Shown here: positions 7,267 through 18,537 of the stretch, piece by piece
How the letters are laid out: each line of letters starts with the position of its first letter
Numbering within the stretch: position 1 is the first letter of the stretch
NCBI GenBank assembly: GCA_964006375.1
Contig: OZ023263.1
Span: forward strand, 137,698,063-137,762,062
Direction: 5' to 3'
Source of the DNA: Tillus elongatus
Taxonomy: Eukaryota > Arthropoda > Insecta > Coleoptera > Cleridae
Length of the DNA stretch: 64,000 bases
The notes under the pieces: generated by a model
Database searches by the model: none
What the model was told of the DNA's origin: nothing
The model's input: only the letters and a program-made list of their open reading frames with translations
Translations under genes and position numbers: made by a program

Positions 7267-10200
7267 TTACTTTTTCACGATCTGTTTATGACCCCAAGCT
7301 AACGTTTTATATGAATCTGGTAGAAGGTACCGTTTATCATCAAAATGTGATAATGCTACCTTATTAACCATTTGTGTGAACACATCATGCAGTCTCGTTC
7401 GGAAAACATTCATACTTTTAAAAACTCGTCCATCCTGTACTACCACGCATCCATCATCATTCATTTTTGTTTCACCCATGCTATCCACAACATTCCTATA
7501 ATCCTCAGCACTCAAATCCCTTTTCGTTACACATTCTTGCACTCCTTTCGCTTTCTTTGTTAAAATACCCTCCCCATCAATCATATATGATTTTGCACCC
7601 GTCCCAACCATTTCGTATAAAATTTTGCCCTTATACTCGTCTTTCATTCGTCCTAACACACTCTCGCTCACCGGTATACCGTGTGGATTATCAGCTGAGT
7701 AGTTTGATGTATCGTATTTGTCAATGTCTTGTTTCATGTCGTCATAAAAGTTGTCTGTCTCTACTAAAATAATCAACGAGTCCGTATCGGTGTACAGTAA
7801 AGTCACTTTGTCACCATACTTTGTCTTTAAGTAGTCGTACAGAAACCCATATATGATGGTTTTTGATACATCTAACATCGAAAAACCAACATATATAGGT
7901 CTGTCATACGTCACGTGAGTTCTGTTCATTTGTATAGCGACAAAGTCGTCCGTGAAAATTGAATGATTTTTAAAGTGTGGTTTGTTAATGTATGCCGCCG
8001 CACCCGGTTTACGGCCGATATTATCCCAGTGCGTCACCAGTTTCACGTCCACCCTCTTGTCCAAATTTTCCATGGTCTTACCGAATACCGCGTTGTTCAT
8101 TAATTTAAAGAAATCGCGCTCAAATTCATTTTTAGATAAATTTCGTAAGTTTATGTTTTTATCGATATAAATTTTCAGCCATGGAGATTGCCTAAATGTT
8201 ATAACGCGGTGTATTTTCTTTAAAACCAGTCCGTGGCCTAAACACTGCTTTAAATTCCTATAATGAATAATATATTTAGTTTTATCGTTTAAATTTGGAA
8301 TAAGTTTCGATAGTTTCGCGTTTGGGGGTACGAATGATTCAGGACAAAAGGGTAATTCATTGTGTAAGTCATGTAGACTTTCCGGATATTCTAAATCGAC
8401 TTCCAAAACATAACCAAATTCGTCGTTATCCCCCAAAGTTTGAATTTCTAAATTTTGAATTTCGGTTTCGGAAAGCCAACGAAAGCTTCCGATTGCTAAT
8501 GGCTCGCTTTGACTTTTTCCGTACAAATTTGTAGCATCTGTATAGATAAGCCATGTTTTCGGCTTTGTAGCGTCATAATTAGGAGTATGTTCGTTGTTAG
8601 CTACTGCCCGTCTGACACTGCATTGACTGACACCACCCCGTATACCTTTTTTGAAAAAGTGATGCATCTCGATGTCTGTTAGCAGTTCCAGCTCCACCCC
8701 AGTAGCTTTTAGGGCAGCATTCCAAGCAAGAGATGGAGCTGTGACATGCTGACAAGGATCGAGATTGTACACCTCAAAACAAACATTCCTAAAATTCTCA
8801 AACACATCAGCTAAAAGCAACACATCTGATTTTAAATATAGATCTGAATAACCCCCTAAAGTTCTACACTCAAACGTCTGCCACACCTTACACGCACGCT
8901 CATAGTCAGACTGCATGATGTGTTCACCTCTTAGATTATCATAAAATCCCGACTGTGATGGAAGCTTAGTCTCATTTAATTTATCAAAGGAGTCTACATA
9001 CGAATATGGAAATACACCCTTCTGTCGAATTAAATTAAACTTGTTTACATCTGCGAAATATTTTTTGACTTCCCTACACTGACTGTCTTCTAAATTTTTT
9101 GCTAATTTTTCTAAACTTTTAGCCATAAACCTAAACGAATCCAAAAATCTAAGTTTAATGTGGGTTTTTTTCGTTGTCCCATCTTCCGACTCCTCTTGAT
9201 TAACCAAAACATGTTTACTAAAAGTGATGTACCGCTCTTTGTTTTGAGCGATGACATCTAATTTTGACTCGTACTCTGCCAACTCTTTGATGAAGAGATG
9301 CGCATCGTACCCTGAGAGATTATGAAACAATACCGGAATGAATTTAGGAACTTGATAATTTAGATTGCAGATAGAGTGAGCCGGACCGCGATAATTATTG
9401 AATTCGAGCAAATGGTCGTGGTCACGAACCTTCGCCTCATCGGGGCCGAAAGATCTTTCACAAATGTGACATAAATTAAAATTTTGAAATTCGCGCTCTT
9501 GTTCATCGGTTAAAGGTGTTATTGGCCAAACTTTGCTTATAGGGTTTTGATAAATCTCTCCAACATCATTTTCTAAGCGCTCTACAAAAACGCTCGCGGC
9601 ATCCTGACCACGGTAAGTGACAAATTTTGATAGCGAGTCGTCAAAAGAACATTTAATGTAGTACGCGAACGAATACGGTATGTGTTTGTGAGTCTTTTGT
9701 GTGAATGACTCGCAACAATTTTGAGGATGTTCAGTTTCTAAAGGGGATAAAAGACTCTCAAAATCAGCATACACAACGAAAGGAACACGCATTTTCTTTT
9801 CAAAATCGACAAATCTAAGTAAATTCTCGGGTGTGTATTTACCATATTTATCTTTCCGCATTTCTGTTGTTGGTAAATTTACTCTAACATGATTACAATC
9901 AAATTTCTGATGTTCAACTAATTTTGCTTCTGTTCCAAAAAAGACTAAACAACCATCACAAAGGAATTTTTTATTACAATGTTTAGATATTTGACTTCTC
10001 ACAAGACGAGACATATCTTTAATTAAACAATAATGAGTGTTGCTTTCAATTTCATCTGTTAACAGTAATAAGTTAATATGTCTGGTCTTGCGAGAAGTAG
10101 TAAAATATAGAGGACCACAAATTTCATAATTAAATTTACCATTGTTAAAATCTTTATCCAACCCGTAAACATTGATAGAAATATTGTTTTGTTGTTCAAA

Positions 10201-11792
10201 CTGGGTAATTTGATTTAAAGAAACGGGAAATTCAATACCTGTAAAATCCAATTCGTTCTCATATGGCAAATAATGAGATAAGCGTTCTGGGCTATATGCC
10301 GCTGGGTGTAGCTCAGCAAGGATGGACCACTTAAAGCACTGATTGTCTTCATTTTGGATATTTACACAAGCCTTTTTATCCATAATGCACTTTGGTAGAC
10401 CCATGTATGAATTTCCTGCTAGTGGAGAAAATTTGGCAACACTCACTTCCAACCAAAGCCATTTTTGGAGCACCCAACCTGAAAATCGAAGGATAGTATA
10501 AGTATATGCATACGACCTTTTTAATAGGACACCTATGTAAAATGTTTCAATTTATATGTATACATTCCGGTAGAGTCAAAAGCTTTTAAATACATTCTTG
10601 TTAAAATATTTAACTTACCACTTTCATGGTGCTGGAACTCTATAGCTTTGGTCTTCACGATGTCCTCCAAACTCTCCACTACTCCAACAGCCTCCCCCAG
10701 TGTAACGATTGATGTTGTTCGGGTGTTGAAACTTTTTATATCTTCGAGCTCTTTCAACGGCAGCCGGTATAAACCAAAGAGCTCTAGATTGATTTTCACA
10801 CACCCGAGCTGCTCCATCTTCTTTCCTACAGTCTGCAGAACTTTTGGTCGGGCGTACTGTAGGAATCCATCGATGTCAATCGCTACACCCTCTGCAGGAA
10901 TCCTGAATGTCGTCAGCTTTGTATTAAATGCATGTTTAATCAGCTGAACACCATCTTCTCCGTCGATACAAGCTTGGTTCTTGTGTTGGAGACTTCGAAG
11001 ATGGCCTGGGAATGCTGTCTGTAATAAACAAGAAAGTAAATCTCAGATATATACTATGTTGAAACACATATAAGACAGAGTAGATAGCTACAACACTCGA
11101 TAAATGTGGAAACTTACTTTTGGAATATCTATCATGCAGATGAAACATCTGGTGGTCCTCGCTACCTTGTTAGGTGGCCCTTGTTCGGTAGTGGTGGACT
11201 GTCGCTTCACCCCGCTAGTTGATGGTTGTGGGTTACTAGTAGATGCTACTGGTTGTGGCTCTGTTGATGTTGATGGCTGCAGCTCTGCTGTGATTTCTGA
11301 AATAGAAAAATTGAAAACTAAATTGTCTGCAAACATCTATAACTTTCATAAAAACTTTTTGTTTTATTGTGGAAGACTTTTTGCTTGTATGAGAAAATAT
11401 TCATAGCCTATACAGTTAGAACCTTGTACCTTGTTTCTAATCTATTTAACACAATACATTTAATTTTTAGAAAAATCAGCTGCGTTTTAGATTTTCTGAT
11501 TTTATGAGAAAAAAGTTTGAAAACTATTTTAAGAGAATATACAGAAAATTAATTAAACAGTGTATTTACCTGCTCTATGGAACCTCTTGGTGTGAGCTCC
11601 AAGTCTGTCCTTTCTGGAGAATACACAAAGGCAGAAAGGACAGAAAAACAAATTGGAGTTGGAGCCGCAGTTTAACATATGCCGTTTCATCGAATCTTTG
11701 CGTGTGTATTGCTTGTTGCATTGCTCGCACTTAAAGAGTCCCATTCTTGCTACACTTTTCCAAAAATACTGCAGAGAAAGTATTTCTTTCAC
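7267..11792 (-). CDS. Maverick DNA polymerase B, spliced, with N-terminal zinc fingers
   Basis: Protein-primed-type family B DNA polymerase that copies the element. Exons are inferred from GT/AG sites with matching phases: 11570-11792, 11118-11296, 10619-11018 and 7267-10478. The large exon has no good start of its own; its apparent start at 10473 is a GTG. Starting at ATG 11792 or 11744 gives about 1337 or 1321 residues. Exon 1 encodes C2H2 fingers (CEQCNKQYTRKDSMKRH; CPFCLCVFSRKDRLGAH). The large exon holds a Cys/His cluster (CDGCLVFFGTEAKLVEHQ), exonuclease motifs YADFES, NLSGYDAH and YLKSDVLLLAD, an endonuclease VII-like insert (CHICERSF, VRDHDH, AHSICN) between them, and polymerase motifs YTDATNLYG, KLMNNAVFGKT and YTDTDSL. 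All key residues are present. A TATAAAAG box lies at 11832-11839 on the minus strand. Confidence 0.87.
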
Positions 11793-11831
11793 GAACTGAC
11801 TGTGACTGTTGTTGCCTGTCTGCGACTTCAG

Positions 11832-11839
11832 CTTTTATA
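11832..11839 (-). promoter_or_regulatory. TATA box for the polymerase gene
   Basis: The minus strand reads TATAAAAG about 40 bases upstream of ATG 11792 and about 90 upstream of ATG 11744. A start site about 30 bases downstream would just include the ATG at 11792. The same octamer precedes the 308-residue gene at 13155-13162. Confidence 0.55.
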
Positions 11840-11904
11840 TGATTACTCAACCCCCCACACGTGTATGAAACCTCATAGCTGACGCAAGTTTTTTGCGAAA
11901 TTAA

Positions 11905-12075
11905 CCGTTAACCACTATCTACATCCTGCAGAGTTTCTGGAGGATGTAGATAGTGGTTAATTAGTCGTTGGAAACATCCTACTGAGTTTCTGGAGGATGT
12001 AGATAGCGGTTAATTAGTCGTTGGAAACATCTGGTTCTAATGTGTTTTTCCGGAGGATGTAGATAGTGTTCTCAG
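11905..12075. repeat. Inverted and direct repeats upstream of the polymerase gene
   Basis: A 20-base arm at 11908-11927 (TTAACCACTATCTACATCCT) is matched exactly in inverted form at 11941-11960 with a 13-base loop. The right arm, starting GGAGGATGTAGATAG, then recurs at about 11996 and 12052, so it appears three times at spacings of about 57 bases; the unit also includes TTAATTAGTCGTTGGAAACA. The block lies between the 3' end of the 308-residue gene and the polymerase promoter. It could be an operator, origin or terminator; the sequence alone does not say. Confidence 0.7.
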
Positions 12076-12173
12076 TTTTTTTATTTTTAAACAGTGTTGA
12101 CACATATCCTTGTAAAAATTATTCAATAAAAACTAATATATTTTTCCCAATTTCTTTATTACAATTTATACAT

Positions 12174-13100
12174 TTAAAATTTGCGATAGTTTACAATATC
12201 ATTAAGTACGTGTTGGTATTTTGTAACAAATTCACATACCATGCTTAAAGTATCACTATATCTTTCTCTAGCTACGAAAAAGGCACATCTAATTAGGGAA
12301 ATGTCTCTAAATTTAGCTAATTCGGTCCTTAAATCATCAGCAAACATCTCCAATTTAAAGAAACTTTTACAGCTTAGTTCTAACAATAAATCTTTAGCTA
12401 CACAACCGATATCTTCTAGTATTTTAAGTGATTGAATTGACAAGTTAAAATTAATTACATATTCCTTACCACAGAGTTTCAGCTTAAAACCTACAGTTTT
12501 TCTTTGTGATTTAACAAGATATTTGGTTAAAGTATATGTTTCACTAGTTTCTATAGATTTGTTTTCCAAATTGTAAATTATCGTAGGTAATACGTTTAAA
12601 AATTCTTCAAATGTCCACACATCAAAAAACACAGGTATATTGCAGTTTTTCTGAGATAATTTAATTAACGGCAAAAAATTTAAAACTGGATTAACGCCTA
12701 TGATTAGCAGCTTCTCCCCGTTCGACGTAAGAGAAAAAGTTGTTTGACACATCAGTTCACAGTCTTCTGTTTTCAATTTTTTCTCGATGCTTTTATTAGT
12801 GATTTCTACCAGCTTCTGATTGAAAATATCTTCTTGCGTAGGCTGATATGGTGTTTGTAGGTTTGTTGGATATGCTGCATTAATTATATTTTCTATAGCT
12901 TGATTCTGCTGTTCATCAACCTCTGCTGCTGGATATAATGTACATAGTTCACTTATCATGTTTTCCAACGTTTTTGGTTCTTCTTTTGGAATAATACTTT
13001 CTATTGCATTACCCAGTAAGACGTCTTGTAGCACTTTAAATTTTTTACCACCACTATTTTCTGCTTTAGCAGATTTTCGTTTTCTACCGTTGTTCACCAT
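12174..13100 (-). CDS. Unrecognised 308-residue Maverick-associated protein
   Basis: An intact frame from ATG 13100 to TAG-type stop at 12174. The N-terminus is basic and nuclear-signal-like (NNGRKRKSAKAENSGGKKFK). The middle is acidic and Gln/Asn-rich, and the C-terminal half looks globular with alternating hydrophobic segments (LLIIGVNPVLNFLPLIKL, FFDVWTFEEFLNVLPTII, KTVGFKLKLCGKEYVINF). No motif I know is present. It lies head-to-tail upstream of the polymerase, has its own TATAAAAG box and a matching base composition, so I treat it as an element gene. Possible roles include an early regulatory or replication protein; none is supported directly. Confidence 0.65.
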   Translation of the reverse strand: MVNNGRKRKSAKAENSGGKKFKVLQDVLLGNAIESIIPKEEPKTLENMISELCTLYPAAEVDEQQNQAIENIINAAYPTNLQTPYQPTQEDIFNQKLVEITNKSIEKKLKTEDCELMCQTTFSLTSNGEKLLIIGVNPVLNFLPLIKLSQKNCNIPVFFDVWTFEEFLNVLPTIIYNLENKSIETSETYTLTKYLVKSQRKTVGFKLKLCGKEYVINFNLSIQSLKILEDIGCVAKDLLLELSCKSFFKLEMFADDLRTELAKFRDISLIRCAFFVARERYSDTLSMVCEFVTKYQHVLNDIVNYRKF

Positions 13101-13154
13101 ATTATACTCGTTCTGCTTCAGTTTTCAACTAAATGCTCCGTTTGAAATTCTCAA

Positions 13155-13162
13155 CTTTTATA
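13155..13162 (-). promoter_or_regulatory. TATA box for the 308-residue gene
   Basis: The minus strand reads TATAAAAG about 55-60 bases upstream of ATG 13100, preceded by AGATAAG. This is the same octamer as ahead of the polymerase gene. Confidence 0.5.
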
Positions 13163-13338
13163 CTTATCTAATTATTATTATTACTCTTACAGCTGAGCTT
13201 TGTTGCCGTGTTGAGTTTTATTGCTTTTAACTTAATATGTGAATCAAGACGATTCATTTGATACCAAACACGTAGGACTTTAATGCACAAATAACAAATT
13301 ACTTGTACGCATGCGCTAGCCACCATATTTACACACGT

Positions 13339-14805
13339 CATTTAAATGGTGATTCCTCGTTTGCATAATACAGGTTAGTTGGCTTTTGAATTTGCATCTA
13401 GTGTTTCAACCAACTAATAAAAATTTATTGGGTGCATACACTAACCTTAAAACATTTTTAGGTAACACAGTTTTTCTATAATCAATATTTCGCTCCAAAT
13501 CCTAAAAACTAAATTTTTAAATTCAACAAGCCTTTGAAAAATTTCTTCAGATGCCCCTAGAACCGAGGTTATTTTTCTATACATGCATCATATCAGGAAA
13601 AGCTATGATAAACAAATTTGGTGGGTTTCCGTTATAATAAAATATTTTTGTATTAACTGCTTTCTATGGAAATTTACAAATATTTAGTGCCAGAAGCTTT
13701 ATATGAAAATTCGCTACCATAACACACTTGCTGTCTTCAAGTTTTAAGCTCATTTGTATAAGACTCGTAAGTTTGCGATATAAAAACTATATAGCAAAAA
13801 CAAATTATGCTAAAATATTTTGTATCAGATTATTTATGTAAACGTTTACAAATAGAAAATTTATATGAAAATTCGCTAACATAACGCACTTGCTGTACCC
13901 AGGTTTTAAGCTCATTTCTATATCAAAAAATGTGAAACAGTCGCCCCATAATAATAATATTAAAGCTATCAGTATTGGATAAAGTATATGAAAATTCGCT
14001 AACATAACACACTTGCTGTACACAGGTTTTAACCTCATTTATATAACAAATAATGTGAAAAAGTCGTCCCATACTAATAATATTAAAGCTGTTAGTATTG
14101 GATAAAGTATAAAAAGGTTTTTACTTCTATTTAAAGTATATGAAAATTCGCTAACATAAAGCACTTGCTGCGTTTAGCTTATTTATGTAAAAAATTAGTA
14201 GATCAACTCACCAAACATAGTCATCGCCTTCAGACTTAGATTATTTTCGTAAAACGTTTCAGTTCTGATTTTTCACAAAAAAACTAGACACATATTGATA
14301 CAAAGTCACCAACAAACCATAGCTCTATATACACAGAACTTTCTACAAATAAACACAACTTCTCGCTTCACTAAACCTAAACACCTGTGATGAAAACACA
14401 CCTATGGCTTATTAGGTAAGATTCCAAAATTATTACTGCAAAACACATAATTTTCATGACCGCGCCCGGCTGATGATTTAAACTGTTATTAGCGGGCTAT
14501 TCACCTAAACCGGAAAGACTTGTGATAACGGTTAATCAGCTGATATACTAATGTGTTTGGAATAAAATCATAACGTTTTATTTCGCTTTCATTCAATTCG
14601 ATCGACTTAATTTTCATCTTACATACGACGTTATTTATATTAATTCTAATGAGATAATTTTAAATTGATTTGAGTTTAATAACCAGGTTAGTCTTTGGCA
14701 TGTGGTTTATATTTATTATTAATAATTACTTTCTTATTACGCATGTTATTTTAAATGGCGGTTCCTCGTTTGCCTAATACAGGTTAGCTGGCTTTTGAAT
14801 TTGAT
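13339..14805 (+). repeat. Pair of 53-bp direct repeats about 1.41 kb apart
   Basis: A block with TTAAATGGTGATTCCTCGTT and then AATACAGGTTAGTTGGCTTT occurs near 13340-13392. It recurs, slightly diverged, near 14751-14805. Both are preceded by an ACGCATG-containing stretch. The segment between has no gene. The pair may mark the outer part of the Maverick or a separate insertion; I could not match it to the left end, which is outside the window. Confidence 0.55.
13617..14230. repeat. Array of MITE-like monomers
   Basis: Four copies of a unit containing ATGAAAATTCGCTA, then ACATAACGCACTTGCTG, start at about 13703, 13865, 13988 and 14149. Most copies carry ATTAAAGCT and ATTGGATAAAGTAT on the flanks. 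The same motif, inverted, is present at about 58145-58200 inside another small element, so this is a dispersed family. No coding frame is visible. Confidence 0.6.
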
Positions 14806-14890
14806 TACGTCATCTCAGGTTAGTTCGCTACTTGTTCGGGTTAAATACGAAGTCAGGTGGTGGAGATATTCGGGTCTGGTTAGTGGCTCC

Positions 14891-15000
14891 GCCACCTTGT
14901 GCTCGGGTTAGCTCGGGGGTGGTCGGGTCCGGTCAGTTCCGCCACCCTGTGCTCGGGTTAGCTCGAGGGCGGTCGGGTCCGGTCAGTTCCGCCACTCCGC
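14891..15000 (+). repeat. 50-bp GC-rich tandem repeat, two and a fraction copies
   Basis: GCCACCTTGTGCTCGGGTTA at 14891 recurs as GCCACCCTGTGCTCGGGTTA at 14941, with a partial third copy at 14991. It lies at the 5' edge of the LINE. Confidence 0.85.
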
Positions 15001-15003
15001 CCG

Positions 15004-16572
15004 GTGGCGGTGGCGGGTGGTGTCTCCAGAACATACCATCTATACCTACTGCGAGACGCAATTACCTCGGCCTATAACGCCAACTGCCCCCTGAAAATGA
15101 GGGTGTCCACCAGGAACGTCCCGTGGTGGAACGAGGACCCCAGGCAAAGGAGGACGCAGGTTCGTAAGCTGTTTAACGCGGCCAAAAGGTCGGGAGCATG
15201 GGATGAATATAGACAGGCCCTATCAACCTATAACAAAAGACTGAGGGACGCCAAGAAGGAGTCGTGGAGGAGGCACTGCGAAGAAGTGGAAAACACGTCC
15301 GAGAGTGCTCGACTACACAAGATCCTGTCTAAGGGCCCTCAGACTAACATAGGCTCCCTTAGAACACCCACAGGAGGCTTTACAAGCTCGGGGGAGGAAA
15401 CTATGGAAATTTTACTCCAGACGCACTTCCCCGGCTGTAACATAATAAACCAATCACCTCCGGACTGGGAACACTCAGAAATAGAGGCGCCTTATAGGCG
15501 GGCATCTAGAGTAGACTGGACAGTCGCTAAAGAGGTGGTTACCTGGAGCAAAATCAGATGGGCCATTAACAGCTTTAAGCCATACAAATCGCCAGGATTT
15601 GATGGAATAATGCCCATCATGCTCCAACAGGGGATAGATATACTGGCGCCGGTGCTTACCCTCATTATGAGGGCCAGCCTGGCTCTGGGGTACATTCCGA
15701 GGGCATGGAGACTGGCCAGGGTTGTATTTATTCCTAAACCTGGGCGTCCAACAGACCAGGCAAAGTCCCTGAGGCCAATAAGTCTCATGTCCTTCTTGCT
15801 GAAAACAGTGGAAAAACTGCTCGACCGGCACATTAGGGGCGGTGTACTGGAAGCATATCCCCTACACTGCGGACAATGTGCATACAGAGCAGGATTCTCA
15901 ACAGAAACAGCACTGCACCAACTGGTGCTGAAACTGGAGAATACGCTGGAGAACAAGGAGGTGGCGCTGGGGGCCTTCCTAGACATAGAGGGGGCCTTTA
16001 GCAACACCTCGTTCGGATCTGGCAGCTGCCCGGGAGCGTGGAATAGAGGAGACTTGCTGCAGGTGGATCGGTTCCATGCTCAGGGACAGGGCGGTGTTCA
16101 CCTCACTCGCGGGAGGGACTCTGTTGGCGGGGTGTCCGCAGGGGAGCGTTCTGTCTCCCTTGCTCTGGTGTCTAGTCGTGGACGGCCTGCTGGGGAGGCT
16201 CTCGGGAGGGGGGTATGAGGTACAGGGCTATGCGGACGACATTGTCATCTTAGTCCGAGGAAAGGTCACACAGGCAGTGTGGGAGCGTATGCAGACTGCA
16301 CTGAAAGTGGTGGAAGGGTGGACGGTTGATCAAGGGCTCGGGGTGAGCCCCGAGAAAGCAACCGTCGTGCCGTTTACGACGAGGAGGAAGTGTGAAAGCC
16401 ACAGAACTCTCACTCTATACGGTAGGAGCGTTCCAATGGTCAGGGAGGTAAAATATCTTGGGGTCGTATTGGACTCTAAGCTAACCTGGAATGGTCACAT
16501 TGGAAAAATACTGCGTAAGACAGTCATGACCTTAGCCGTCACTAGGCGGCTATATGGAAAAATTGGGGACTA
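15004..16572 (+). pseudogene. LINE reverse transcriptase, frameshifted
   Basis: Reverse transcriptase that would copy the element at its nicked target. Recognisable blocks are KSPGFDGIMPIMLQ, ARVVFIPKPGRPT, SLRPISLMSFLLKTVEKLLD, GFSTETALHQLV, LGAFLDIEGAFSNTSF, GCPQGSVLSPLLW and the active-site GYADDIVILV. The first frame runs to about 16015 and the second from about 16076 to a stop at 16572, so there is a frameshift just after the LDIEGAF block. The catalytic YADD is intact. Confidence 0.85.
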
Positions 16573-17870
16573 AGACCTAGTATGGCCCACTGGCTGTACA
16601 CAAGGGTGGTCAGACCATCGTTAACATATGCGGCACTGGTCTGGTGGCCTAAGGTGACACAATCCAGTGCCAAACAAAAACTAGGCAAGATCCAAAGGAT
16701 GGCTTGCCTAGGCATCACAGGGGCCATGTGTTCAACCCCAACAGCCGCCATGGAGGTGTTGCTGGATCTACCCCCCCCCCCCTACACTTAGTTATTATGG
16801 GAGAGGCCAGGCTAGGACTATACAGACTAGCCTGCAATGATAGACTGAAGATCAACCTACGCTTCAGGGGCCACTGCAAAATTCAGGAGATCGTGAAGGA
16901 GCCCATGCTTGAAATGAGGTCAGACTTCGCTAGCCCGCGAATGTGCAGGGAAAACAACTTTACAGTGGAAATCCCCGATCGCGAGGCATGGCGGGAGGAG
17001 ACGCCGGGCATTCCACGGGACGCGCTCGTCTGTTTCACGGACGGATCCGGCGGGGAGCGTGGGACGGGGGCAGGTGTTTACTCGGAAGGACCGAGGGTAA
17101 GTCATAGTATTTCCCTCTGAGCCTATGCAACAGTGTTCTAGGCCGAGATGTACGCCATCCTGCACTGTGTGCGGGAGAACAAGAGGAGGGGCTACACCAA
17201 CAAGCGGATCCTCATAGCCACAGACAGCCAGGCAGCCCTTAAGGCACTAAGTAGCCCACGGGTAAATTCCTGGCTGGTGAGTGAGTGCCGAGACGAGACG
17301 AGCGACCTGGCTGGGCAGAATGAGGTGACCCTCATCTGGGTGCCGGGTCTCTCGGGGGTCAAAGGCAATGAAAAAGCTGACAGTCTCGCGAAGAGAGGGT
17401 CAGCAGAACCATTTATGGGACCAGAACCGGCTCTGGGCGTGTCAAAGAGCACTGCCAGAGGAGCCATTAAGTCCTGGGTCCGAAACCAACACAAGGTGTA
17501 CTGGGCGGACTGTCCAGGGCTCAGACATGGGAAGTCAATAATTGACGGACCCAGTTCAAAGAGAGCTGTAGAGCTGCTAAACCTTAGCAGAGGACAGCTC
17601 AGAAACACAACAGGTCTCTTGACGGGACACATGGCCGTCAAGAAACACCTGCATAAAATGGGGCGGTTCGAAGGGGACCTCGCATGCAGACTCTGCGGCG
17701 AGGGGGAGGAATCAGCCCAGCACATCTTGTGTGAGTGTATAGCTCTGGACCGGAAAAGACAACTGATCTATGGTCACTCTAGACCGGAGACAGAGCAATA
17801 TAAAACTTCACCCTACCAATCGCTGTGCAGACTAGTTCAAGGCACAGTGATTTTGGAATGGGTGGAGTAA
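16573..17870 (+). pseudogene. LINE RNase H and C-terminal zinc-knuckle region, broken
   Basis: Continuation of the LINE ORF2. A thumb-like part (SLTYAALVWWPK, KIQRMACLGITGAM) is followed by a frameshift in a C-tract at about 16771. The RNase H core then shows CFTDGSG, AEMYAI, ATDSQAALKAL and GNEKADSLAKRG, giving the four acidic residues. Two in-frame stops fall near 17118 and 17138, ahead of AEMYAI. A CCHC-like cluster, CRLCGEGEESAQHILCEC, closes the protein. The RNase H would remove the RNA strand after first-strand synthesis. Confidence 0.85.
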
Positions 17871-17898
17871 GACTAAGGGTGTGCACAATCAACCAAGG

Positions 17899-17951
17899 GT
17901 TGCGGTGCTATCGGGGCGGCAAGGCCGCGGACGAGCCCTGAGGGAAAAAAA
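17899..17951 (+). other. LINE 3' tail with GC-rich hairpin
   Basis: The tail contains GCGGCAAGGCCGC, a perfect 5-bp stem with a 3-base loop, then GGACGAGCCCTGAGGG and an A-run. Two other copies of the same tail occur as nearly bare insertions elsewhere in the window, so this is the part most likely recognised by the reverse transcriptase. Confidence 0.75.
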
Positions 17952-18537
17952 CTAGTGTAATGCATTTATTACTGTTAAAGAACTTTGAAGGAAGTGGCAA
18001 ATATATTATTTTTATTGTAGGGACAAAAAAATGCTATGTAAGAAAAGTTAATTTAATTAATGTGAATACATATGTTATTTTTTAAACATTGTTGTAAAAT
18101 CCTCAAAAACAGTAAATTATCGAAAACTTAAGTTTTGTTTCTAATAGTTGAAAAACTCTTCAGATAAACTGGAGTAAATTAAATTGAAATATTCAGATTT
18201 GAAAAGAGTACAAGATTTGCATTTTTCTACAGTAACTCTTCTAGTATTAAAATAAAAAAATATATTTGCAGAGAACTAAGCACAATAAGTTTTTTGGCCC
18301 AAACTTTCGTCTCGGTAGGGACTACATCACTATTATTTTTTTCGATTTGGACCTGGTATGTTTTTAACAAATCATTTTCGATTTTAACGGGCAATACAAT
18401 CTCCATGAAAAAAATGCACAAGATGTATTATATTTTTATTTGAAAACCATCAAATAAGTCAAACTGCTTAAAAAAATTTATCTTATTTATTCTAAATCAA
18501 GATAATTTTCATGTCCTTTCCATTTCTTCTTGAGATC
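17952..18537. other. AT-rich spacer with no feature seen
   Basis: About 590 bases of AT-rich sequence. I see no supported gene or repeat boundary. The short open frames on the minus strand are not convincing. Confidence 0.5.

Larger units (their letters stand above)
14850..17951 (+). mobile_element. 5'-truncated RNase H-bearing LINE (I/R1-like)
   Basis: A GC-rich block abruptly bounded by AT-rich DNA. It has reverse transcriptase, RNase H and a C-terminal zinc knuckle in order, then a short 3' UTR ending AGGGAAAAAAA. The endonuclease part and ORF1 are missing, so it is truncated at the 5' side near 14.85 kb, where two copies of a 50-base GC-rich repeat sit. RNase H domains in LINEs point to the I/R1 group; the exact clade is uncertain. 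The last 50 bases recur at 26181 and 57484. No clear target duplication is seen around this copy. Confidence 0.85.

Noticed and set aside
10473..10473. A polymerase start at 10473.
   Set aside because: The codon is GTG and lies five bases downstream of an acceptor site whose phase joins to the upstream exon.
10936..11148. A 70-residue minus-strand frame ahead of the polymerase.
   Set aside because: It runs across an inferred intron in the wrong frame.
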